18,400 nucleotides of DNA from UBA4644 sp964646225 (GTDB taxonomy: Bacteria > Bacillota > Clostridia > Oscillospirales > Butyricicoccaceae): positions 1 to 18,400 of the forward strand of contig CAZYAD010000027.1 of the NCBI GenBank assembly GCA_964646225.1, read 5' to 3'. Below are positions 13,529 to 18,400 of the stretch, piece by piece. Each line of letters starts with the position of its first letter. The stretch's first letter is position 1. Below the pieces are notes generated by a model. The model had not been told where the DNA came from. It worked only from the letters and a program-made list of their open reading frames with translations, and did not search any database. The position numbers were made by a program, and so were the translations under genes.

Positions 13529-14475
13529 TCGAGATCATACAGCCGGGTCTCCAGACCACGGTGCAGGATGACGGACGCCGGGGCTATCAGGCCTTTGGCG
13601 TCCCGGTTTGTGGCGCGATGGATTGGATCGCTCTGGCACAGGCCAATCTTCTGGCGGGAAATGCGCCTGGGGAAGCGGCGCTGGAGCTTTGCGCGTTGGG
13701 ACCGAGGGTACGCTTTCATACCGACGCGGTGTTTGCGCTGGCCGGAGCGGAGTTTTCCGCTGTGCTGAACGGCGTGCCGGTGTCCGCCGGCGGTGCGTAT
13801 TTGGCCCATCGAGGGGATGAGCTGGCGCTGGGGGCCGCAAAGGGCGGCCTGCGGGGCTATCTGGCGATTGCCGGGGGGATGGATATTCCCATGGTGATGG
13901 GCAGCCGGAGCACCTGCCTTTCCGCCCAATTTGGCGGACTGGAGGGCCGGGCACTGAAAGCGGGAGATCGCTTCCCTCTGCGAGAGCCACAGCTTTGGCT
14001 GCGGGGGCTGCCGCAGCGGCGGCTTGCCGGTACATGGGATGCTGAACGCCCCCTGCGGGTGGTTGCTGGTCCGCAGGACGACGCCTTTTCCCCGGCAGGG
14101 CTGGATACCTTCTTCGGTTCGGAATACCGGATGAGCGCGCAGTGCGACCGCATGGGCTGCCGGATGGAGGGCCCGAACATCGCACTGAAGGAAGGCCGCA
14201 GCCCGAACATTCTCTCGGATGGTGTGGTCATGGGCAGCATTCAGGTACCCAATGGTCAGCCCATCGTGATGATGGCCGACCGGCAGACCACCGGCGGCTA
14301 TGTAAAGCTGGGCACGGTCATCACCGCCGATTTGCCGCTGCTGGCGCAAAAGCGGCCGGGGGATCGGCTGCGGTTTGTCCGTGTTACGGTAGAGGAAGCC
14401 CAGCAGGCGCGGCGGGATTGCTTCCGGCGGCTGCGTGCGATGCAGGAGGAGCTGGAGCGGGGCGACCTGTGGTAA
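13525..14475 (+). CDS. pxpC: 5-oxoprolinase subunit PxpC (KipA family)
   Basis: A 316-residue biotin-dependent-carboxyltransferase-like protein of the PxpC/KipA/DUR1 C-terminal family. It opens IEIIQPGLQTTVQDDGRRGY, the usual start. It continues with AMDWIALAQANLLAGN, GYLAIAGGMDIPMVMGSRST near residue 112, and the C-terminal VMMADRQTTGGYVKLGTV. With PxpA and PxpB it completes the 5-oxoprolinase. It is the last gene of the operon; a strong hairpin follows 10 bases after the stop. Confidence 0.95.
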   Translation: MIEIIQPGLQTTVQDDGRRGYQAFGVPVCGAMDWIALAQANLLAGNAPGEAALELCALGPRVRFHTDAVFALAGAEFSAVLNGVPVSAGGAYLAHRGDELALGAAKGGLRGYLAIAGGMDIPMVMGSRSTCLSAQFGGLEGRALKAGDRFPLREPQLWLRGLPQRRLAGTWDAERPLRVVAGPQDDAFSPAGLDTFFGSEYRMSAQCDRMGCRMEGPNIALKEGRSPNILSDGVVMGSIQVPNGQPIVMMADRQTTGGYVKLGTVITADLPLLAQKRPGDRLRFVRVTVEEAQQARRDCFRRLRAMQEELERGDLW

Positions 14476-14519
14476 AAAAGCAACGGAGCTGTCTGCAAGA
14501 CGCAGACAGCTCCCTTTTT
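14474..14519. terminator. Bidirectional terminator between pxpC and the ABC permease gene
   Basis: A perfect 12-bp stem (14485-14496 with 14502-14513) around a 5-base loop. On the plus strand it is followed by C and five T. On the minus strand it is followed by GTTGC and six T (14474-14479 read in reverse). It can end both convergent operons. Confidence 0.85.
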
Positions 14520-14534
14520 GATTTCAAACGAGCC

Positions 14535-15131
14535 TTAGCCCCGTCGCTTTTGATAAAAATGAACCGAGAGAACAAAAGAGATGGCGTTTAGCACGATCGC
14601 AACAGCGGCCAGCAGAAGAAGGAATCGGTCTGCCGGGAGCTGGGAAAGGACCGGCGTCAGCTGAATGTCCTGAAGGCCCACCGCCAGTGCCGCAGACAGT
14701 GCCGCCGCCAGCATATAGATCAGGCGGCCCTTTTCCGAGCCCAGTCGGATCATAACCGGCAGGATCAGCGCCAACAGGATCAGCGCCAGCAGAAGAAACA
14801 GGCCAATGGTCATGGCACTGTCCGCCGGGTCGCTTCCCAGCAGCAGCTGAGCTGACAGGGACAGCAGCACGATGCAGGCCGCTCCCAGGTAGCCCTGAAG
14901 GTATTTGCAGCCCACCAGCTGGCGGATGGAATAGGGCATGGCGGCAGCCAGCTGATCCCAGTGACAGCGCTCGTCATAGGCAAGTGTGGTAACCGGCAGC
15001 ATGATCACATAAAGAATCGAAAAGGCAGTGGCGGACAGGGTCGGGATCACGGCAAACAGCAGCAGCGCCACCAGAAGAAACTTCATCTGCCGGAGCAGAA
15101 CATAGCAGTCCTTGTGCAACAATGCTTTCAT
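14535..15131 (-). CDS. ABC-2 type transporter permease
   Basis: A 198-residue integral membrane protein with about six hydrophobic helices (around residues 15-30, 36-50, 85-100, 105-128, 138-155 and 170-190). It begins MKALLHKDCYVLLRQMK, the short cytoplasmic lead of ABC-2 permeases, and has the conserved DERCHWDQLAAAMPYS segment after the second helix, typical of the small ABC-2 permeases paired with GntR regulators. Its ATG overlaps the stop of the ATPase gene by 4 bases. The exported substrate is not evident; related systems respond to cell-envelope stress or export peptides or antibiotics. Confidence 0.85.
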   Translation of the reverse strand: MKALLHKDCYVLLRQMKFLLVALLLFAVIPTLSATAFSILYVIMLPVTTLAYDERCHWDQLAAAMPYSIRQLVGCKYLQGYLGAACIVLLSLSAQLLLGSDPADSAMTIGLFLLLALILLALILPVMIRLGSEKGRLIYMLAAALSAALAVGLQDIQLTPVLSQLPADRFLLLLAAVAIVLNAISFVLSVHFYQKRRG

Positions 15132-15979
15132 TTTCCTTCTGCTCCTTTCGCAGTAAACAGGATGACCTCCTCCAGCGTGGGCCGCTGGGACACCATATCC
15201 GGCAGCAGCCCTTCCCGCCGGATCAATGCCCGGTCGCCATAGGGGCCGCTCTGGCGGCCCAGGATCAGGGCGGGATCCAGCTCGTTCAGCTGCTGCGCAG
15301 AGGCGCTGACCAGCGCGTGCTCCTCCAGCAGGCGATCCTTTTCACTGAACAGGAACAGTCGACCCTTGTGGAGAAAGGCGACATAGTCGCACAGCTTTTC
15401 CAGGTCGCTGACAATGTGGGAGGAAAGCAGGATGGAGTGACTTTCGTCCCGGGTGAAGTCGTAGAATATCTCCAGAATTTCGTCCCGGATCAGGGGATCC
15501 AGGCCGGAGGTGGCTTCGTCCAGGATCAGCAGGCGGGGACGGTGAGAGAGGGCCACGGCAATGGCCAGCTTCATCCGCATACCCCGGGAATAGCCCCGGA
15601 ACTGCTTATTCTCCGGAAGGCCAAAGCGGGAGAGATACCGGTCATACAGCGGCTGCTCCCACTGGCAGTAGGTAGCGGCCATGATGCGCCCCACCTGTCG
15701 GGCGGAGAGCGCCTCCGGGAAGCAGGCCTCATCCAGAACGACGCCGATGTCCTCCTTGAGAGGATGAAAGGCAGGGGAGGTGTTGTCGGTGCCCAGCACC
15801 GTGATGTGTCCGCTGTCACGGGACGCGGCGTTCAGCAGCAGGCGGATCAGGGTGCTTTTTCCTGCGCCGTTTTCTCCCACAAGACCCAGAATGGCGCCTT
15901 GCGGCAGAACAAGACTGATATCCTGCAGAGAAAAACCGGGATAATGCTTGGTCACATGCTCCATGGTAATTGCGTTCAA
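15128..15979 (-). CDS. ABC transporter ATP-binding protein
   Basis: A 283-residue cytoplasmic ATPase. Walker A GENGAGKSTLIRLL lies at about residue 35, the signature region is YSRGMRMKLAIA (SRGM in place of the common SGGQ) at about 132, Walker B plus D-loop LLILDEATSGLDP at about 149, and the H-loop SSHI at about 186. A C-terminal extension of about 70 residues after the NBD is usual for this exporter group. It energises the permease encoded next. It starts 6 bases after the gntR stop, so regulator, ATPase and permease form one operon. Confidence 0.93.
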   Translation of the reverse strand: MNAITMEHVTKHYPGFSLQDISLVLPQGAILGLVGENGAGKSTLIRLLLNAASRDSGHITVLGTDNTSPAFHPLKEDIGVVLDEACFPEALSARQVGRIMAATYCQWEQPLYDRYLSRFGLPENKQFRGYSRGMRMKLAIAVALSHRPRLLILDEATSGLDPLIRDEILEIFYDFTRDESHSILLSSHIVSDLEKLCDYVAFLHKGRLFLFSEKDRLLEEHALVSASAQQLNELDPALILGRQSGPYGDRALIRREGLLPDMVSQRPTLEEVILFTAKGAEGK

Positions 15980-15985
15980 AATGCT

Positions 15986-16357
15986 TCACTCCTTTTCCAA
16001 CAGCTGCAAGAGCTCCTGGATGCCGTCGGAAGGGAGCCCGCAAAGGGGCGCCAGACGCAGTGCTTCCTGCAAATGCTGTGTACATTCCTGAATATGCTCC
16101 TGACGGAGCGCATCCGCGCTTTTCTTGGCCACATAGCAGCCTTTTCCCGCCACGGTGTAGAGAAAACCGTCATGCTCCAGCTCGTCATAGGCGCGCTTAG
16201 TGGTGATGACGCTGACACGGAGATCCTTTGCCAGCGCACGGATGGAGGGCAGCAGCTGCCCCTCCTGCAAGTCACCAGAAAGAATGGCCTCCCGCAGCTG
16301 ACGATAGATCTGCTCATAGATCGGGGCGGGGGAGGCACTATTGATGAGAATATTCAC
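15986..16357 (-). CDS. GntR-family transcriptional regulator (YtrA subfamily)
   Basis: A 123-residue regulator. The winged helix-turn-helix covers about residues 10-78: PIYEQIYRQLREAILSGDL, then LLPSIRALAKDLRVSVITTKRAYDELE and GKGCYVA. The short C-terminal helical tail (about 45 residues) is typical of the YtrA subfamily rather than the FadR or HutC types. These repressors sit at the head of ABC transporter operons and control them. I chose GTG 16357 because AGGAGGAGT lies 4-5 bases upstream and the domain begins at once. The frame extends upstream to 16618 through non-coding sequence. The promoter and an operator-like repeat lie just upstream. Confidence 0.9.
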   Translation of the reverse strand: MNILINSASPAPIYEQIYRQLREAILSGDLQEGQLLPSIRALAKDLRVSVITTKRAYDELEHDGFLYTVAGKGCYVAKKSADALRQEHIQECTQHLQEALRLAPLCGLPSDGIQELLQLLEKE

Positions 16358-16370
16358 AGGGACTCCTCCT

Positions 16371-16413
16371 AACTGTTTATATACAGTATATACAGTTGTG
16401 ACACGGTTGTCAA
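16371..16413 (-). promoter_or_regulatory. Promoter and probable GntR operator of the ABC operon
   Basis: Read on the minus strand: TTGACA (16413-16408), a 17-base spacer and TATACT (16390-16385), near consensus. An operator-like repeat overlaps the -10: AACTGT (16371-16376) and ACAGTT (16392-16397) are inverted with 15 bases between, and TATACAGTATA (16380-16390) is a perfect palindrome at the centre of the -10. TATACAG is also repeated 9 bases apart. YtrA-type regulators bind such TGTATA-like repeats, so autorepression is inferred. Confidence 0.7.
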
Positions 16414-16472
16414 GCATAAAATGAGAAAAGGGGAGACATGCGTTATGGCTGGGTAGTGATAAAACCGAAAGA

Positions 16473-16502
16473 GCATCTGTGCAGAAGCTTCTACACGGAT
16501 GC
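16473..16502. repeat. 30-bp near-perfect palindrome in non-coding DNA
   Basis: The 15-base half GCATCTGTGCAGAAG (16473-16487) is followed without a loop by its inverse, with 13 of 15 positions paired. The centre is AGAAGCTTCT. It has no T-run and so is not a terminator. The lack of a loop suggests a dimeric protein site or a decayed mobile-element end. It lies in the gap of about 150 bases between the ABC-operon promoter and the next terminator, where I see no gene. Confidence 0.5.
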
Positions 16503-16575
16503 GTTTCTGTTCTCCGGACGATCCGACTTGCGCTGTTATTGGTGCAAGCTGCGTTTCCGCTTTTTGAAAATGGGT

Positions 16576-16624
16576 AAAAAAGAGACCGCTGACTTTGTTC
16601 GCACAGAGCGCAGGTCAACGGTCT
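16576..16624 (-). terminator. Intrinsic terminator of the decayed GNAT gene
   Basis: Read on the minus strand: an 11-bp stem with one G-U pair (16624-16614 with 16593-16583), a 20-base loop that could fold further, and a T-run at 16581-16576. It lies about 45 bases after the GNAT remnant's stop codon in the same orientation. Confidence 0.65.
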
Positions 16625-16668
16625 GGTGTACGGTATTCGGTTCCTGCTTCCGGTTCAGTAAATCGAAC

Positions 16669-16880
16669 TCAGTAGTCAAAGGCTTCCGCTTCCACATGAA
16701 CGGTTGTTGTCAGTTTTTCGCCAGTGTAAGGCTTTCTGATCTCGAGCATATTCAAGACGGTATAACCTCTATCTTTGGCTGCGCATGGATGCCTTTATAG
16801 GACTTCAATTGCACCCGAAATGCGGCTACCAGAGGGGCCACTCTGTCCGCATCAATCGGATCGATCTTGATCAATTCCAT
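16669..16880 (-). pseudogene. GNAT acetyltransferase remnant with internal deletion
   Basis: An ATG at 16880 with GGAGGACAAAC upstream starts MELIKIDPIDADRVAPL and continues AAFRVQLKSYKGIHAQP, the N-terminus of a GNAT-fold acetyltransferase. That frame stops at 16752. From about 16782 a different frame encodes AKDRGYTVLNMLEIRKPY and then TGEKL...FDY, ending with TGA at 16669-16671. This matches my recollection of the C-terminal end of the same acetyltransferase type. The 80-90 central residues, including the acetyl-CoA loop, are missing. The parts meet around GCAGCC (16777-16782 on the plus strand), suggesting deletion between short direct repeats. The product is certainly non-functional as an acetyltransferase. 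The promoter and terminator survive. Confidence 0.6.
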
Positions 16881-16924
16881 ATGTTTGTCCTCCAATTCCG
16901 ATTTGTCTCATGCTTTTTTAATAA

Positions 16925-16930
16925 ATTATA
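16925..16930 (-). promoter_or_regulatory. -10 box of the decayed GNAT gene
   Basis: TATAAT on the minus strand, about 45 bases upstream of the remnant's ATG. No convincing -35 is seen 16-18 bases further (TAGTTT), so the promoter is weak or needs an activator. The remaining sequence from 16931 to 17023 is AT-rich and holds no gene. Confidence 0.35.
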
Positions 16931-17023
16931 CCGGAAAAGTGTGAAAAAAACTACCGCTGGGATGCCATCAGGCGGGTTTTTGAAATTTTTCTGCGCATAT
17001 GAGACATATTTTCGCAGTTTGTG

Positions 17024-17053
17024 TTGACAAACCGTCAGGGGATAATGTACACT
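17024..17053 (+). promoter_or_regulatory. Promoter of the Rrf2-rubrerythrin operon
   Basis: TTGACA (17024-17029), an 18-base spacer and TACACT (17048-17053). An inverted repeat TGAC-N5-GTCA (17025-17037) overlaps the -35 and spacer and is a candidate binding site for the Rrf2 protein encoded next, giving negative autoregulation. GATAAT at 17041 is too close to the -35 to be its -10. Confidence 0.6.
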
Positions 17054-17082
17054 AAAAGCGTAAACAAAAAGGAGTGAGTGCT

Positions 17083-17490
17083 TTGCGGATCACACACGAA
17101 GCGGATTATGCCGTGCGCATCGTCTATGTTTTGATCCAGTCCCGGGAGGCCACTGTTCCGGCCAGCCGCATTGCGGAGCTTTCCGGCGTTACGCTGCGAT
17201 TCACACTGAAGATCCTGCGCAAGCTTTCCGGCAGCGGGATCGTCACCTCGCAAAAGGGGGCCAACGGCGGGTATTCCCTGGCTATGGACCCGGCGGAGAT
17301 TTCTCTGGGCCTGATTATCGAAAGCATAGACGGCCCCTTCGAGCTCAATCACTGCCTCAGCGATGATTATGACTGCACCCGCGTCAAGGATAAGCATTTC
17401 TGCCAGTTTCATCATATCTTTGACGATGTGAATGCAAAGCTCAAGGCAGAGCTCTACGCAATCAAAATGGACACATTCAAAAATACATAA
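17083..17490 (+). CDS. Rrf2-family transcriptional regulator, probably Fe-S sensing
   Basis: A 135-residue regulator. The N-terminal winged helix-turn-helix is clear: ITHEADYAVRIVYVL (about residues 3-17), then VPASRIAELSGVTLRFTLKI and the wing KGANGGYSL near residue 59. Three cysteines in the C-terminal part (C91, C98, C107; spacing C-x6-C-x8-C) match the three-cysteine layout that holds an iron-sulphur cluster in IscR- and NsrR-type members. It likely senses oxygen, nitric oxide or Fe-S supply. I chose TTG 17083 because AAAGGAG lies 8 bases upstream. The GTG at 17074 overlaps that ribosome-binding site. The rubrerythrin gene follows after 15 bases and is its probable target. Confidence 0.88.
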   Translation: MRITHEADYAVRIVYVLIQSREATVPASRIAELSGVTLRFTLKILRKLSGSGIVTSQKGANGGYSLAMDPAEISLGLIIESIDGPFELNHCLSDDYDCTRVKDKHFCQFHHIFDDVNAKLKAELYAIKMDTFKNT

Positions 17491-17505
17491 ACAGGAGGAA
17501 CCACT

Positions 17506-18093
17506 ATGAAAAAGTATGTCTGCCCCGTCTGCGGCTATGTGCATGAGGGTGAGCCCCCCGAGGGCTTTGTCTGCCCCACCTGCAAGGTCCCCGGCTCCAA
17601 GTTCAAGGTCATGGAGGAGGGTAAGCTGGCCGCTGAGCATGAGTTCGGCATCTATGAGAAGACCGTAGCCAACAATCCCGACATTACTGAGGAAGACAAG
17701 GCTTACATCAAGGAGCAGCTGTTCGCCAACTTCAATGGCGAGTGCTCTGAGGTGGGTATGTATCTGTGCATGGCCCGCATTGCGCATCGGGAGGGCTATC
17801 CCGAAATCGGCCTGTATTGGGAAAAGGCTGCTTACGAGGAGGCCGAGCATGCCGCCAAGTTCGCCGAGCTGCTGGGCAGCACCCTTGAGCCCAACATGAA
17901 AGCAACTACCCGCGATAACCTGGCCTGGCGCGTGGACTGCGAGTTCGGCGCGACCCAGGGTAAGTTTGATCTGGCCTCCTGCGCCAAGAAAAACGGCCTG
18001 GACGCCATTCACGACACCGTTCATGAAATGGCCCGTGACGAAGCACGTCACGGCAAGGCTCTCAAGGGTCTGCTGGACAGATACTTCAAGTAA
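17506..18093 (+). CDS. Reverse rubrerythrin (rubredoxin domain first)
   Basis: A 195-residue non-haem iron protein. An N-terminal rubredoxin domain has C6-x2-C9 (CPVCGY) and C23-x2-C26 (CPTCKVPGSKF). It is followed by a ferritin-like diiron domain with NGECSEVGMYLCMARIA, AAYEEAEHAAKFAELLG and the C-terminal MARDEARHGKALKGLL. In classical rubrerythrin the rubredoxin is C-terminal; this reversed order is the revRbr type, which in Clostridium reduces hydrogen peroxide and oxygen using NADH via partner proteins. AGGAGG precedes the ATG. It is encoded directly after the Rrf2 regulator and ends with a strong terminator. Codon use is biased to C- and G-ending codons, as expected of a highly expressed gene. 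Confidence 0.94.
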   Translation: MKKYVCPVCGYVHEGEPPEGFVCPTCKVPGSKFKVMEEGKLAAEHEFGIYEKTVANNPDITEEDKAYIKEQLFANFNGECSEVGMYLCMARIAHREGYPEIGLYWEKAAYEEAEHAAKFAELLGSTLEPNMKATTRDNLAWRVDCEFGATQGKFDLASCAKKNGLDAIHDTVHEMARDEARHGKALKGLLDRYFK

Positions 18094-18123
18094 GCTGAAG
18101 CACTGAAAATACTGAGTTTTTCC

Positions 18124-18157
18124 AAGAGGGGACACCGAGAGGTGTTCCCTCTTTTTT
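18124..18157 (+). terminator. Intrinsic terminator after rubrerythrin
   Basis: A 13-bp stem with one G-U pair (18124-18136 with 18141-18153), a GAGA tetraloop and a run of six T. Confidence 0.9.
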
Positions 18158-18226
18158 GTGCGTTTAGGGAGTGACAAGTGGATAAAAAGGTGGATACCAC
18201 CACCCGCCGCCGTGCTTCAACCGACC

Positions 18227-18256
18227 AAAAGTGGATATTCGAAAAGTGGATATTGG
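18227..18256. repeat. Two tandem 15-base units
   Basis: AAAAGTGGATATTCG (18227-18241) is followed directly by AAAAGTGGATATTGG (18242-18256), 14 of 15 identical. Looser copies of AAGTGGATA occur at 18176-18184 and near 18188-18196. The repeats sit just upstream of the recombinase remnant. Confidence 0.6.
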
Positions 18257-18263
18257 TATTATA

Positions 18264-18400
18264 CATTTGCGATTAGAAATCGTGGGCAGTATCACCGTGG
18301 ATTGTGCCAACGGCCAGATCGACCCTATGACCAATGCCTTTATCCAAATGTCCGGTGTGTTTGCCGAATTGGAGCTGCGGATTATCCGGGAGCGTGTGCG
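18264..18400 (+). pseudogene. Serine recombinase (resolvase) fragment, 5' truncated and cut by the window end
   Basis: The frame encodes HLRLEIVGSITVDCANGQ, then IDPMTNAFIQMSGVFAELEL and RIIRERVR to the window edge. This is the segment of a large serine recombinase or resolvase just before and along the long connecting helix (consensus M-x-G-V-F-A-E-x-E-x-x-x-I-x-E-R-V-R). The N-terminal region carrying the catalytic serine is absent. The frame is open back to 18186 but has no ATG and no convincing ribosome-binding site, and the upstream residues do not resemble a recombinase. It is therefore probably a decayed end of an integrated element. The rest of the gene lies beyond the window, so whether anything downstream is intact cannot be told. 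Confidence 0.7.

Noticed and set aside
15122..16372. Plus-strand open frame of 416 codons across the ABC operon
   Set aside because: It is the reverse of a clear ATPase and GntR gene, and its sequence is low-complexity Gln/Gly/His-rich shadow.
16438..16800. Plus-strand open frame of 120 codons
   Set aside because: It runs through the palindrome, antisense to the terminator and to the GNAT remnant; no family resemblance and no ribosome-binding site at the right distance.
16954..16981. Hairpin-like CCGCTG...CAGGCGG with a T-run, plus strand
   Set aside because: The stem is short with a bulge, and no plus-strand gene precedes it for it to terminate.
17074..17082. GTG at 17074 as the Rrf2 start
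   Set aside because: It overlaps the only ribosome-binding site; TTG at 17083 has correct spacing and matches the family start.
18048..18266. Minus-strand open frame of 72 codons
   Set aside because: It covers the rubrerythrin terminator and repeats and has no recognisable content.
1..18400. CRISPR arrays, tRNA or rRNA genes, riboswitches, toxin-antitoxin or defence islands
   Set aside because: I looked for regularly spaced repeats, clover-leaf signatures and known domain pairs and found none.

Overview
The window is a gene-dense stretch of about 60% GC chromosome from a spore-forming anaerobic Bacillota, most likely a Clostridia member of the Oscillospiraceae type. The evidence is the sporulation genes (ylbJ-like, yqfC, yqfD), the conserved Firmicute order phoH-ybeY-era-yqzL-recO, a mutS2 gene, a Crh-like HPr, a YtrA-type GntR/ABC operon, and an oxygen-defence pair of an Rrf2 regulator and a rubredoxin-first rubrerythrin. 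This placement rests on gene content and base composition only.

Layout. Positions 5-949 (minus) hold a YlbJ-like sporulation membrane protein, divergent from a plus-strand block running from 1004 to 8191: yqfC, yqfD, phoH, ybeY, era, a 44-codon yqzL-like gene, recO and mutS2. Short gaps or overlaps link most of these genes. A separate transcription unit (8267-8644) encodes a small HPr-family protein with its own promoter and terminator. Next come uvrC, rsmD, coaD and a coiled-coil protein (8666-12000), closed by a terminator. The pxpABC 5-oxoprolinase operon (12072-14475) follows and ends in a hairpin shared with the convergent minus-strand gntR-ATPase-permease operon (14535-16357). Positions 16414-17023 are mostly non-coding, with a 30-bp palindrome, a terminator and a decayed GNAT acetyltransferase gene. 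The Rrf2 and reverse-rubrerythrin genes (17083-18093) follow with a terminator, and the window ends inside a serine-recombinase remnant.

How the genes work together. The first block combines sporulation genes with housekeeping genes for ribosome maturation (YbeY, Era), RNA/nucleotide handling (PhoH) and DNA repair (RecO, MutS2). A near-consensus vegetative promoter inside yqfD may let phoH onward be transcribed without sporulation. A second strong internal promoter inside rsmD probably serves coaD. PxpABC hydrolyses 5-oxoproline to glutamate using ATP. The GntR/ABC operon looks autoregulated through an operator overlapping its -10 box. Rrf2, with three C-terminal cysteines, probably senses redox or iron-sulphur status and controls the rubrerythrin.

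I see no clear new multi-gene system. The most notable points are the HPr with Tyr at position 15, the mirror-symmetric ylbJ/yqfC intergenic region, the two internal promoters, the GNAT pseudogene and the recombinase remnant.
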